Shown here piece by piece: positions 7,462-18,079 of a stretch of 64,000 bases of DNA. Numbering within the stretch: the stretch's first letter is position 1; each line of letters begins with the position of its first letter. Source of the DNA: Nostoc sp. NOS(2021) (lineage in GTDB: Bacteria > Cyanobacteriota > Cyanobacteriia > Cyanobacteriales > Nostocaceae); NCBI RefSeq assembly GCF_017115025.1, contig NZ_JABXKM010000130.1, positions 62,001 to 126,000 of the forward strand. The letters run 5' to 3'. The notes under the pieces were generated by a model that was not told the DNA's origin, did not search any database, and worked only from the letters and a program-made list of their open reading frames with translations. The translations under genes and the position numbers were made by a program.

Positions 7462-8625
7462 CACAGCTGACGGCAAAATTAGCATTGCATCACCGAATGA
7501 ATAGAAACGATAGCCTGAAGCGATCGCTTCCTGATATATATTCAATAACCGTTGTCTGCCAATTAGCGCACTTACCAACATCAGTAAACTGGAACGTGGT
7601 AGGTGAAAATTGGTAATTAAACCATCCACCACCCGCCATTGGTAGCCGGGATAAATAAACAAGTCTGTTTTACCGCAAAATGGTTGTAAATTCCCAGATT
7701 TAGCCGCCCCTTCTAATGCCCGTACTGCCGTTGTTCCCACAGCGATAATCCGACCGCCAGCTGCTTTAGTGGCGCGGATTTGCTCTACTGTGGCAATGGG
7801 AACTTCAATCCATTCTTCATGCATGTGATGGGTAGTTACGTCCTCTACTTCCACAGGGCGAAATGTACCTACACCAACGTGCAGCGTTACAAAAGCTTGA
7901 TTGATTTGGCGATCGCGCAACTTTTGTAATAATTCTGGAGTAAAATGTAGTCCGGCTGTCGGAGCTGCGATCGCTCCTGGCTGTTTGGCATAAACTGTCT
8001 GATACTGATCATCAGCAGCTTCTGAGGCAGTGATGTACGGTGGTAGCGGTACTTCACCAAATACCTCTAACAGTTGCACCAAAGATTTTCCCTCTGGCAC
8101 ATCAAATTGCAACAAACGCCCCCCGGTGGCTGCGTCTGTTTCTAGAACCGTAGCCGTGAGTTGGGGCCTGTTTACTGGGTAGGAATCTTCCCAATCCCCA
8201 ATGCCTAATCCCTGATCTCTAATGCCCAATTGCCTTGCTTCAAAAATAATCTTCGCTCCCTGTTTGAAGCTTTTTCCGGGCTTAACTAAAGCTAACCAAC
8301 AGTTATACTGCCGTTCTTCCAACAGCAACACCTGGATTTTAGCACCAGTGGATTTATGACCATAAAGCCGCGCTGGAATAACTTTTGTATTGTTCATCAC
8401 CAACAAATCACCAGAGTGCAGCAGTGCAGGCAAATCATGGAAAATGTGGTGTAGGGGTGCTGTTTCGGTGTCTGTAGTGGGAGAATTAACCACCAGTAAC
8501 CGTGAACTATCTCTAGGAACTGCTGGGTTTTGGGCAATGAGTTCTGGAGGTAGTTTGTAGTCATAGCCAGCTACCGAGCAATCTAATTCAAAATCTTTTG
8601 CTTGTGGGCGAGAGGTGTCTTTCAA
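7447..8625 (-). CDS. queA: QueA, S-adenosylmethionine:tRNA ribosyltransferase-isomerase
   Basis: Transfers and isomerises the ribosyl moiety of SAM onto 7-aminomethyl-deazaguanine in tRNA, giving epoxyqueuosine. Family signatures are [14 protein letters not shown] at the N-terminus, [48 protein letters not shown] and [19 protein letters not shown]. Two oddities are visible. A loop near residues 130-145 ([15 protein letters not shown]) is encoded by GGGATT/GGGCATT-type repeat DNA. The stop codon and last residues lie in the AACTCCT array. No ATG is available before the conserved N-terminus, so the TTG at 8625 is the likely start. Function is confident. Confidence 0.95.
   Translation of the reverse strand: MKDTSRPQAKDFELDCSVAGYDYKLPPELIAQNPAVPRDSSRLLVVNSPTTDTETAPLHHIFHDLPALLHSGDLLVMNNTKVIPARLYGHKSTGAKIQVLLLEERQYNCWLALVKPGKSFKQGAKIIFEARQLGIRDQGLGIGDWEDSYPVNRPQLTATVLETDAATGGRLLQFDVPEGKSLVQLLEVFGEVPLPPYITASEAADDQYQTVYAKQPGAIAAPTAGLHFTPELLQKLRDRQINQAFVTLHVGVGTFRPVEVEDVTTHHMHEEWIEVPIATVEQIRATKAAGGRIIAVGTTAVRALEGAAKSGNLQPFCGKTDLFIYPGYQWRVVDGLITNFHLPRSSLLMLVSALIGRQRLLNIYQEAIASGYRFYSFGDAMLILPSAVGVRS
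8188..8234. repeat. GGGCATT/GGGATT-type repeat inside queA
   Basis: The same repeat type as the array at 43763-43815, here translated as a loop of QueA without breaking the frame. Confidence 0.7.
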
Positions 8626-8897
8626 ATTGGCTTGTACTAGTTTTTGCTTTATTTAGTATTTATACTCTCTTAAAAAAGCTGCTTTGAGCTTTCCCTTCTA
8701 AAGGAACTTTAAGGCATCTTCGCTCAGTTTTATCGCTAGGCTATAAGATTGATACTATTAAGTAACACGGAAAAATTAACATAAAAATTGGGTAAACCTC
8801 CCCATCTAAAAGCGGGGGCTTTTACCCTACCGGGAACAGGCATTGATTGACGAAGATAGATATGTAGGATTGGCTTTGATCCCAAGCACCAACAAAC
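8626..8897. other. Divergent intergenic region with a C/G-rich hairpin
   Basis: A 272-bp spacer between divergent genes, presumably holding both promoters. GGTAAA (8791-8796) and TTTACC (8821-8826) flank a CCTCCCC/GCGGGGG pairing, giving a possible leader hairpin or small terminator about 70 bases before the plus-strand gene. No RNA family was recognised. Confidence 0.35.
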
Positions 8898-9287
8898 ATG
8901 GAATACTTGTACTATCTGGCAAATGCCAGTCTAACCCTGAGGGTCGTTCAACACCTGCACGCTAGACCCCAGACACCAGTTTCTTTCGTCACCGTAATTC
9001 ATCAAATTGATGGCTGGGTGGTTAGGATCAAACTCAAAGGCCAAGTCTCGTCCCAAGAAGATGGCGACTTTCGCGCTTTTCTAAATGAATTAGGAATTAG
9101 CTACGAACCGCCAATGAGGGTGCAAATGGCACTTTGGAGTTTGGAAGCGGGACAGTGCCCTGTGGAAGTGATGCGTCGCTATCAGGTAGCGATCGTTTCT
9201 CATGGTAGCCCAGAGAGAGACGAAATTGAGGCGTTCCGGCAACAATTTGTCCGTGGCTTAGGCTACTGCCCAGAAACTTTGGCGTGA
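8898..9287 (+). CDS. Conserved hypothetical protein
   Basis: A soluble 129-aa protein beginning MEYLYYLANASLTLRVVQHL. It has an alternating strand-helix appearance (VIHQIDGWVVRIKLKGQ, then GDFRAFLNELGISYE) and a closing segment EIEAFRQQFVRGLGYCPETL. The codon pattern and normal composition argue that it is a real gene. I recognise no domain with confidence. No signal peptide or membrane segment is visible. It converges on the yraN gene with only about 70 bp between them. Function unknown. Confidence 0.6.
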   Translation: MEYLYYLANASLTLRVVQHLHARPQTPVSFVTVIHQIDGWVVRIKLKGQVSSQEDGDFRAFLNELGISYEPPMRVQMALWSLEAGQCPVEVMRRYQVAIVSHGSPERDEIEAFRQQFVRGLGYCPETLA

Positions 9288-9357
9288 CACTATTTGGTTG
9301 TAACGGCACTACAAAATTATTGGTCATTGGTAATCAAGATATTTTATCCATTACCGA

Positions 9358-9858
9358 TTAACCATTATCAATTAAAGAGTCGAAAGCTGCGGGAATGTAT
9401 TCTTGCAGCTTAAACTTGTATTCGGCTGCTGATGAAGTAGCTAGAGCTTCCTGGGTTGCTGTAACCCCACTGATAATTTTTGATATCCTCTGACAGTAGA
9501 CAATAGCAACATCGAATCGGCAAGAATAATCTGCCTTCTCAGGATACTGGGCTAAGAATATTCCAGCTGTGCGCCAGATTTTTGCTTGCTTTTGTGGGGT
9601 GATTGCGCTTCTTCCCCCTGCATCCCAACTGCCTGAACTGCGGGTTTTAACTTCAACAAATGCTAGTAATGAGTGCTGAGTACTGAGTCCTGAGTTCTGA
9701 GTAAGGAGTTTTTCCCCTACTCCTCCATCATATTGGGCGATGATATCGATTTCTCCCCAACGGCTAGAAAAGCGACGATGGAGAATTATCCAACCTGTAG
9801 ATTGCAACCATTGGGCTACTAGGTCTTCTCCTAATTGACCACTATTTGTACAATGCAT
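9358..9858 (-). CDS. YraN/UPF0102 family nuclease-fold protein
   Basis: A 166-aa member of the UPF0102 (YraN) family. The fold signature is intact: GQLGEDLVAQWLQSTGW, then RFSSRWGEIDIIA and FVEVKTRSSGSW, the D-(E)xK arrangement of restriction-endonuclease-like proteins, then ITPQKQAKIWRTA and RFDVAIV. The cellular role is not settled; nuclease or Holliday-junction-linked roles have been suggested. Between the GEIDIIA strand and the EVK strand lies an extra loop (residues about 46-66) encoded by CTCAGGA/CTCAGTA-type tandem repeat DNA at 9663-9710. The C-terminal 30 residues are longer than usual. Confidence 0.85.
   Translation of the reverse strand: MHCTNSGQLGEDLVAQWLQSTGWIILHRRFSSRWGEIDIIAQYDGGVGEKLLTQNSGLSTQHSLLAFVEVKTRSSGSWDAGGRSAITPQKQAKIWRTAGIFLAQYPEKADYSCRFDVAIVYCQRISKIISGVTATQEALATSSAAEYKFKLQEYIPAAFDSLIDNG
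9663..9710. repeat. Tandem GAGTNCTGAGT-type repeat inside the yraN gene
   Basis: Imperfect copies of TGAGTNCTGAGT run through the gene and encode the loop TQNSGLSTQHS without a frame change. Confidence 0.7.
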
Positions 9859-9957
9859 ATAAACTTTAGTATAGTATTCTGGGTTATTTAATGACTTAAT
9901 TCAACAGGAAAATAAGAGTTTCTAGCAGTTAACCAAAATCATATTCCCATGATGTGC

Positions 9958-10473
9958 TTATTCTTCCCTTCCTGGCGTGGCATTCCCAACAGTCAAAATA
10001 AAGTGATCATAATTGGGGTAAATATCCATAAAAGAGTGATGCTCGACATATATGCCACCACCGCATTCCAGAAAGGTGATGAACGGCTCATAAGGGTCAG
10101 GAAGACCATTCGCTGGGACTGCATCAAATTCCCGTAGACGACACCAAAATAAGTAATTACGTACCCCTAGCACAACATAGACACTACCACGCCTAGTTGG
10201 TATCCGGTCGCTGTTGTATAACTCCTCCAGCCATTGCATTAGGGGAGACGCGAGTTCAATGTCAGGGCGAATCTGGACAGCAAGATTTTCAAAAATATGC
10301 TTCTGTTCGCTCTGCAAAAACTTTGCCCATTGTCTTACCCGCGACAGAAATTCTAACATCAGTTCTGTAAGTCTTTCGTCTTTCTCCCCCATTCCCAGCG
10401 TATCCCACTGAATAGCCTGAAGTCGTGCGAAGGCAATGTTCAAATCGTCATATGAACTTGAATTAGTATTCAT
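9958..10473 (-). CDS. Hypothetical protein
   Basis: A soluble protein of about 171 aa from the ATG at 10473; a longer form could begin at 10506. No domain is recognised. The first half is helical (DLNIAFARLQAIQWDTLG, ERLTELMLEFLSRVRQWAK) and the second half looks more beta-rich (GSVYVVLGVRNYLFWCRL, GGGIYVEHHSF, DHFILTVGN). It starts divergently from the pentapeptide gene. Function unknown. Confidence 0.5.
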   Translation of the reverse strand: MNTNSSSYDDLNIAFARLQAIQWDTLGMGEKDERLTELMLEFLSRVRQWAKFLQSEQKHIFENLAVQIRPDIELASPLMQWLEELYNSDRIPTRRGSVYVVLGVRNYLFWCRLREFDAVPANGLPDPYEPFITFLECGGGIYVEHHSFMDIYPNYDHFILTVGNATPGREE

Positions 10474-10527
10474 AAAAATATTTTTAAAGGATTTTTGCGC
10501 TAACATCTCTGACTCAAGGATAATGAG

Positions 10528-11070
10528 ATGGAGGAGGGTTCGCCATTGGCTAAAAATAGCATGAATTTTAAGTTAAGCGCCCGGATTTGGGCAAGCATAC
10601 TCAGCCTATTCCTGTGGGGAATAGTTGCCATCACCGCAACAGTCGGTTTTGCTTCCACAGCTTTGGCACTCGAATATAATAAGGAAATTTTGGTTGAGGC
10701 TGATTTCTCAGGACGTGATTTAACAGATTCCAGCTTTACCAAAGCTAATCTTCGCCAGAGCAACTTCAGCCGAGCTAATTTGCGCGGTGTCAGTTTCTTT
10801 GCGGCAAATTTGGAGTCTGCGAATTTGGAGAGTTCTGACTTGAGAAATGCCACTTTAGACTCAGCTCGTTTAGTCAGAGCAAATTTGACAAATGCATTGT
10901 TGGAGGGTGCCTTTGCTGCTAACGCCAGATTTGATGGTGCAATCATTGACGGGGCAGATTTTACCGATGCGCTGCTGCGTTCCGATGAGCAAAAAAAATT
11001 GTGCAAACTTGCCAAAGGAACTAATCCGATTACAGGACGAGATACGCGTGACACGTTGTTTTGTCCTTAG
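10528..11070 (+). CDS. Pentapeptide-repeat protein with signal peptide (lumenal/periplasmic)
   Basis: A 180-aa protein with a long N-terminal hydrophobic signal (IWASILSLFLWGIVAITATV) ending near TALA, so export to the thylakoid lumen or periplasm is likely. About ten consecutive A(N/D)LxX pentapeptides follow (ADFSG, ANLRQ, ANLRG, ANLES, ANLTN, ADFTD), which would form a right-handed quadrilateral beta-helix. The tail has two cysteines (KKLCKLAKG, LFCP), as in plant and cyanobacterial lumenal pentapeptide proteins, where they can form a disulfide. AAGGA lies just before the ATG at 10528; an in-frame ATG at 10561 would shorten the n-region. The biochemical role of this group is unknown. Confidence 0.85.
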   Translation: MEEGSPLAKNSMNFKLSARIWASILSLFLWGIVAITATVGFASTALALEYNKEILVEADFSGRDLTDSSFTKANLRQSNFSRANLRGVSFFAANLESANLESSDLRNATLDSARLVRANLTNALLEGAFAANARFDGAIIDGADFTDALLRSDEQKKLCKLAKGTNPITGRDTRDTLFCP

Positions 11071-11462
11071 TATTTTCTACCTGGGCATTGGGGATTGGGC
11101 ACTTGTACTGACTTGTACTGAGCGGCGTCGAAGTAGCGTTGCCGAAGTATTGGGCATTGGTTATTTCCTCTCTGCTCCTCTGCTCCCCATTTCCTGCTTA
11201 TAAAATAGTGATATATCTTTATGCATCTTGGGCGATCGCACTGCCATTACTCAATAAAATAGCGATCGCTCCCACCATGCCGCCTATTTAAAAATACATA
11301 CAGTTTCAAAATATAAGATTTCATATATTTCTACCCGCAATCAAAGCGGTTCTGGCAGGGTAAAAGCACTGAAATCAAGACAGAGCAAGGTGTTATACTA
11401 GTTCGGAACACCTTATGGGAAGCGTAAAGCACTAAACAAATAGCTGCAATACTTTTCAAAGT
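11071..11462. other. Intergenic region with dispersed repeats
   Basis: This 392-bp spacer has GGGCATT/GGGGATT units at about 11080-11100 and a small dispersed repeat ACTTGTACTGAGCGGCGTCG from 11115. Two GCGATCGC octamers lie at about 11232 and 11262, followed by an AT-rich probable promoter region before the Uma2 gene. No open frame has family features. Confidence 0.45.
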
Positions 11463-12242
11463 ATGAGTGAAACACTTGCTGATATTGCCATACCGCCTCA
11501 GTTTCCCGATCACACTCAACTACCAGAGTCTGATGGTACGTTTGTGAAAAATTTTCAAGAGCATCCCCAAACCGTCATTTTGACAGACTCAATTGCTCAA
11601 GTTTTGCAACGCCTACATCCAGATGGACAGTATTGCATTGGTCAAGATTGTGGTATTTATTGGCGAGAGACTGAACCACCAGAAAAAGGAGCAGCAGCAC
11701 CGGATTGGTTTTATGTCCCTGGTGTACCACCAAGGCTAGATGGCAAAAACCGTCGCTCCTATGTTTTGTGGCGGGAATACATACCGCCATTGATTGCCAT
11801 AGAACTAGCTAGTGGTAATGGCGATGAAGAACGAGATGTCACTCCTTTACCTCTAGCTGGTAGTAGGGAAGGCGCAAAACCAGGTAAATTCTGGGTATAT
11901 GAGCGAGTAATCCGAATTCCCTACTATGCCATTTATGAAATCAGTAATGAGAAACTGGAGGTTTATCACCTGGTAGATTTTTCTTACCACAAAATGCAGC
12001 CTAATGAGCGAGGCCACTACCAAATTCCTCCTTTAAGAGTGGAACTAGGGTTATGGCAGGGAACCTACTTGAATAATCCTGAGCAATTTTGGTTGCGCTG
12101 GTGGGATTTAGAGGGAAATCTGTTGCTGATTGGTAAAGAAGAAGCTGAGTTGCAAAGGCAAAAAGCCCAGCAAGCAGAACGAAAAGCTGCACAATTAGCA
12201 GAACGGCTCAGGGCAATGGGTATCGATCCAGAAGTAGAGTAA
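11463..12242 (+). CDS. Uma2 family (DUF820) nuclease-fold protein, coiled-coil tail
   Basis: A 259-aa member of the Uma2/DUF820 family, strongly expanded in cyanobacteria, with a restriction-endonuclease-like fold. Visible motifs are APDWFYVPGVPP, IPPLIAIELASGNGDEERD (the strand with the acidic residue) and GKFWVYERVIRIPYYAIYEI. The last 50 residues are a charged coiled coil (EEAELQRQKAQQAERKAAQL). The segment LPLAGSREGAKP just before GKFWVYE is longer than usual and may be a small in-frame repeat insertion. Biochemical activity of the family is mostly untested. It is followed by a convergent HEPN gene. Confidence 0.85.
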   Translation: MSETLADIAIPPQFPDHTQLPESDGTFVKNFQEHPQTVILTDSIAQVLQRLHPDGQYCIGQDCGIYWRETEPPEKGAAAPDWFYVPGVPPRLDGKNRRSYVLWREYIPPLIAIELASGNGDEERDVTPLPLAGSREGAKPGKFWVYERVIRIPYYAIYEISNEKLEVYHLVDFSYHKMQPNERGHYQIPPLRVELGLWQGTYLNNPEQFWLRWWDLEGNLLLIGKEEAELQRQKAQQAERKAAQLAERLRAMGIDPEVE

Positions 12243-12392
12243 TATTTACTAACGTTATGGCAAGCCGAAAAACTTAGTAATTATAGGCAAAAGCTTACCA
12301 CAGACTTCAACTAGCTTTTCAGTAGTGGACTTAAAGCATTCTAAGCCCAAACTCTCAACACTGCAATCAATATTTGCAACGGCAAAGATTTA

Positions 12393-14006
12393 TTATTGTC
12401 GCATTAAAATTTGCTCAACTCTCCTTTTTATAACTTCTTCATTCACACCTAGAAACCTCATAATGCAACATCTTAGTAAAGCTTCTAGGTGATTAGAAAG
12501 TCTATACAGTTGACGATATTCAATTATAGATTGGATATCTGTATTCTCATCGAGATGTGTGAGTTTATTTCTAATAAGAACTACAGAGCCTATAAAATTA
12601 TCGCGTAACTCCTTTTTAGTTATAAACCCTGTTGGAAAGCAAGATTGATTAAGCCGAATAAGTTCCTTAAGACGTTTTCTAAGAGAAAATTCATATAGAT
12701 AGGATAGCCTTAGCTTAAGGGAGTCTTTGAACTCTGAACTCAGATTATATAAATTTGAATCTGATTCGATTACTTGTAAAAGGCTTTGATAAATGCCATT
12801 TTCATATTCTTGTTTATCAATATATCTGCCACCAAACAGAATTCTATGAAATGCTTCTATAGCTTGTGCAAGGGTGAGAAATCTTTCTGTTAAATACCTT
12901 TTGGGAAGATAGAATAGTCCAAGATATAGATTTATTACTGGTTCTATTTTTTTGGAATCGCTATACCATTTTAAAAATACAATGTCTAAAATATCTTCAA
13001 CGTCAGCAAAATAAAATAAGACTTTATCTTCATCGAAATTCTCCTTAGAGTCTGATATCGATATACGAAAATATATTTTTATTGGAACTATTTCCTCAGT
13101 TTCATCTTCAATTACTTTTACATCAGATTGATTGCTTATACTGAAATATTCATTTTGGAATATTACATTTTCATCACTATGAGGCATTTTTTTGATTAAA
13201 GATTCAATATCGCCTTCAATTTTTGGCTTTTTTACTTTTGTTTTGAAAAGTGTCCCTACTTCTGTCAAGTTGGTAGATTGTCCTGTAGCAAATACCAAAA
13301 AATCTTGAACTTTAAAAATGCCTTTTATATAACTGTCTAAATCATTTGGCTCAGGAGAGTTTAGTTCAAAAAGCTTATCCTCTAGTATGTTTACCTCTCC
13401 AATATGCTGACTAAAGATTGATGCAAAGTATAACCCTGTCGGATTTATTGGTCTATCCTTTATACCTAAATTAAAATCTCCTACATCGCATAATGATTTT
13501 CTAGGTAAAGGATTATATTGTACACGAAGCTCCTCAATTCTTGTCTTGGAAAAATCGGAAGTCATTGTTACATTAATATTCTGGATGCGAAGCCACTTCT
13601 CTAGATTCACGAAATGAAAATATATATTTTCTAATCGAATGTCTTCTTCCCTATAGAAGTGAAATCCTCTTAAAATATAAGCTGGTATACATTTAGTTTG
13701 CACTAATCCTGTACTTATACCTTCACCATAAACTACATTTTTGTAAAGAGTTACTTTCTCTCCAATAGTTTCACCATTTGAGAGAACACCAAGGATAATG
13801 GGTATATTTTCTTTGCTAAAAGCTTTTTTTAACTGTTCCTCTACAGTTTCTTCCATCCTCTCAATTAGGCTTCCAACTAATTTTAATTCTGGAAGCTCAT
13901 AAGGTGAGAATTTTAGTATTCCTACTACACCATAATCAGGATTCTCTGGCAAAAACCAACGTCCTTGAACTTCAAACTCAGGAAAAGTTAATTTCGCAGT
14001 AACCAT
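12393..14006 (-). CDS. ApeA-like HEPN-domain anti-phage protein
   Basis: A 537-aa protein, visibly more AT-rich than its neighbours. The N-terminal half (FEVQGRWFLPENPDYG, ILKFSPYELPELKLVGSL) matches the ApeA N-terminal domain. The C-terminal half begins FLTLAQAIEAFHRILFGG, as in ApeA-type HEPN domains, and carries the catalytic Rx4H motif as RNKLTH at about residues 479-484. ApeA proteins are single-gene abortive defence systems thought to cleave RNA on infection. Length and domain order agree with that family. It stands alone between unrelated genes, with large flanking gaps. Family assignment is confident; activity in this organism is inferred. Confidence 0.8.
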   Translation of the reverse strand: MVTAKLTFPEFEVQGRWFLPENPDYGVVGILKFSPYELPELKLVGSLIERMEETVEEQLKKAFSKENIPIILGVLSNGETIGEKVTLYKNVVYGEGISTGLVQTKCIPAYILRGFHFYREEDIRLENIYFHFVNLEKWLRIQNINVTMTSDFSKTRIEELRVQYNPLPRKSLCDVGDFNLGIKDRPINPTGLYFASIFSQHIGEVNILEDKLFELNSPEPNDLDSYIKGIFKVQDFLVFATGQSTNLTEVGTLFKTKVKKPKIEGDIESLIKKMPHSDENVIFQNEYFSISNQSDVKVIEDETEEIVPIKIYFRISISDSKENFDEDKVLFYFADVEDILDIVFLKWYSDSKKIEPVINLYLGLFYLPKRYLTERFLTLAQAIEAFHRILFGGRYIDKQEYENGIYQSLLQVIESDSNLYNLSSEFKDSLKLRLSYLYEFSLRKRLKELIRLNQSCFPTGFITKKELRDNFIGSVVLIRNKLTHLDENTDIQSIIEYRQLYRLSNHLEALLRCCIMRFLGVNEEVIKRRVEQILMRQ

Positions 14007-14501
14007 CTAAAATCACTCTTAGCTGAAGGAACATTTAGCGTTATCAGGAGTTTCGGAGCTTAAGTTATACAACAAAACTGATATTGACAAGTAGCAACCA
14101 GCAGGAATTAATTGCACCTCATGCTTCCTTTAATATAACCAGTTTAATAGCAAAACTCAGCCTTTTACTTAGGTTTACACTTCGTTGCAATACAGAAAAG
14201 TGCAAGGAAGTTATATAGCATTGGCTTAAAAAACCCTTGTAGTAACGTACTTTTCACTTTGATACCACAAGCATTTTTTACTTTTGACTTATTAGAACTC
14301 TCAAAAATGACGCGCCAAATCCTTAATGCCCAATGCTGTATTCGCAGTCTTGCCCGTGACGATCGCACTATAAAAGTCAAAAAGCTTGAACAAAGACCGA
14401 TCGCAACATTGAGCAGGAACTAGCTAAAAAAGAGCGTTAGCGCTAGCCTTGTCGTCAGACATCGCACTCCACCAAATACAACACTAGTTGTACCTCCAAA
14501 T
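14007..14501. other. Long intergenic region with a dispersed repeat
   Basis: About 500 bp without a convincing gene. It is AT-rich next to the HEPN gene. Near 14434-14465 it holds the dispersed repeat GCGTTAGCGC...GACATCGC, related to copies inside the 18539 and 19184 genes. Short frames on either strand show no family features. Confidence 0.5.
14434..14465. repeat. Small dispersed repeat (GATGTCTGACGACAAG family)
   Basis: On the minus strand it reads GCGATGTCTGACGACAAG followed by GCTAGCGCTAACGC. The first part is shared with 18914-18951 and 19673-19711. Confidence 0.6.
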
Positions 14502-16256
14502 TTACTTAACACTTCTAAGCCACTCAGTAATTCCCTGAGCGATCGCATTTGCCGTTTTCTTCTGTACCTCTGGGTTCACTACCTGCTCAAATTCATCGGG
14601 ATTGCTCATAAAACCCAATTCCAGTAACACCGATGGCGCAGCTGTCGGACGTGTTAGCGCCAGGTTATCCCAAAACACACCATAGGAAGGTCTACCGAGT
14701 TTTTTGACTACATAGTTGTGTAAAAACATTGCGAGGTTCTGGGCTTGGGGTTGATACCAAAATGCGCCGAATCCCTTGATTTTTTCGGCATCGCCATCAT
14801 CTGGTAGAGAGTTGTGGTGTATGGAAAGTGCGATCGCTGGTTCTTCTTTACTAATAATTGCCTGACGTTCTACTAGGGAAAGTTCGCGATCGTCCTCCCG
14901 CGTCATCACCACTGTCGCCCCTTGCTTCACCAAATCGTCGCGCAGCAACTTAGATACCACCAAATTCACATCCTTTTCTAAATATCCAGTTGGGCCACTG
15001 GCACCAGTTTCTTTACCGCCATGCCCTGGATCTAGTACAATCTTGAAATTAGCTAAAGGCTTGCGTCTTGTGTTCCCAATTTTAGGCGGATGACGCAAAG
15101 CTAAAACCAGGGTTGTACCGTCGTATCTCAGCTTATATCCCCACTGTTGAGCTTTTTTGAGGTTAAAGGTGTATTTTACTTGTCCTGGAGCTTCCTGTTG
15201 CCAATCTAGGCGAGAAATTAGGGGGTTATCATCCAGGCGAATAATGTCCGTTTGAGCAGTGGTATTGTAGAGAGTGAGAGCGATCGCTTGCTCATTTTGT
15301 TGTACGCTCACAGGTATGGGAACTTGCAAAGGGAAAACTATCTCTGTCGCACTAGGGAGTTGACGGTATCCGACACTGCGAATTATTGTTTGTGGCGGAA
15401 CTGCACCAGGTAAAATGCGGGTTTCTTTACTATTAATCCAAGCGCCATAGTCTAGGCGCAACCATTCACCTTCCCTACCTGTAACTGTTGTGCGTGTGCC
15501 TTTGGGCAATGGTGTGAGTCGAGAATAATCGCTGCTTGGGCCAGTGCGTGCAATACCTGCGTCTACCGTTATCTCAGCAACTGGCAACTCTGCTCTTGAG
15601 AGGATTTGAACTTTACCAGATCCTGGTTGAGTTATCGTCTGGCCATTAAGCGTCAGTTGAAACTGAGGTTGTCCCAGAACAGCGGCTGTTGCCCCTGTGG
15701 TGCAACCTTGATAATTGCCTACGCTAGACTGAGCATGAGGCTGATTTTGCCCTGTCAAAGCTGCCGAATTACTTGGTAGTTCTGCCTGTTCGGGTTGGGG
15801 TGAAAGGATAACTGTTTGATTAGCCAGGTTGACAGAGACATTGGCATTGGGGGGTGCTAACGCGCTAAAACAAATTAGTTCTCCCGGTAGTCTGGCTATG
15901 TCAACTGCGGGAGTCAGGGAATCTTTAGCAAAGGCTAACCCCTGTGGTAGCTCAGGGCTAGTGGTAAGCCTTGTCACTTCAATCTTGAGTTCTTGATTGT
16001 GGTAACGCACAGTAAAAAGATTCTCCCCCAACTGCAAGGGGAAACTAGGGGAAAAATGACCAGCTTTGCTGCGGGTAATTGGCTTACTATTGATCAAAAC
16101 CTGACCATCTGGTGGTGCAGTGCCCAGAAAGAAGATTTTTTGGGCACTTGTCTGGTAGTTTGTCTGGGGAAAAATGACTATAAGAGATGGCTGTGCCAAT
16201 GCTATCGAGGAGGAGAGAATAAAGCCTAATATTACTAATCCTAGAAGGTTTTTCAC
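14502..16256 (-). CDS. N-acetylmuramoyl-L-alanine amidase (Amidase_3) with SH3 domain
   Basis: A secreted cell-wall hydrolase of 584 aa cutting the amide between MurNAc and the stem peptide. A signal peptide (LVILGFILSSSIALAQ) is followed by a beta-rich region, a bacterial SH3 domain (VDAGIARTGPSSDYSRL to GEWLRLDYGAWI, about residues 240-280), an AMIN-like section and a C-terminal Amidase_3 domain from about residue 400. Zinc ligands and the catalytic residues are visible as DPGHGGKETGA, YLEKDVN, SIHHNSLP and LLELGFMSN. The domain layout resembles AmiC-type enzymes of filamentous cyanobacteria, which act at septa, but several paralogues exist. It is divergent from pyrG. Confidence 0.9.
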   Translation of the reverse strand: MKNLLGLVILGFILSSSIALAQPSLIVIFPQTNYQTSAQKIFFLGTAPPDGQVLINSKPITRSKAGHFSPSFPLQLGENLFTVRYHNQELKIEVTRLTTSPELPQGLAFAKDSLTPAVDIARLPGELICFSALAPPNANVSVNLANQTVILSPQPEQAELPSNSAALTGQNQPHAQSSVGNYQGCTTGATAAVLGQPQFQLTLNGQTITQPGSGKVQILSRAELPVAEITVDAGIARTGPSSDYSRLTPLPKGTRTTVTGREGEWLRLDYGAWINSKETRILPGAVPPQTIIRSVGYRQLPSATEIVFPLQVPIPVSVQQNEQAIALTLYNTTAQTDIIRLDDNPLISRLDWQQEAPGQVKYTFNLKKAQQWGYKLRYDGTTLVLALRHPPKIGNTRRKPLANFKIVLDPGHGGKETGASGPTGYLEKDVNLVVSKLLRDDLVKQGATVVMTREDDRELSLVERQAIISKEEPAIALSIHHNSLPDDGDAEKIKGFGAFWYQPQAQNLAMFLHNYVVKKLGRPSYGVFWDNLALTRPTAAPSVLLELGFMSNPDEFEQVVNPEVQKKTANAIAQGITEWLRSVK

Positions 16257-16316
16257 AGCAAGTCACAGAAGATTACACCACAACAACTGTGGCACAATGA
16301 CGGGATGTATTTTTAG

Positions 16317-17978
<1,662 letters not shown>

Positions 17979-18079
17979 CAATTCATAATTCATAATTAAT
18001 TGCAACATTAACTTAAGGCTTCAGCAGTTTTGGACATACAGGGTGCATCATTCGTAAATTTCGGACTTGAGGAGATGTT

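Noticed and set aside
10500-11054. Minus-strand open frame opposite the pentapeptide gene
   Set aside because: It is a by-product of the five-residue periodicity; the plus strand has a signal peptide and canonical repeats.
14165-14380. Minus-strand open frame in the gap before the amidase gene
   Set aside because: Composition is unlike neighbouring genes, with no motif or ribosome-binding site.
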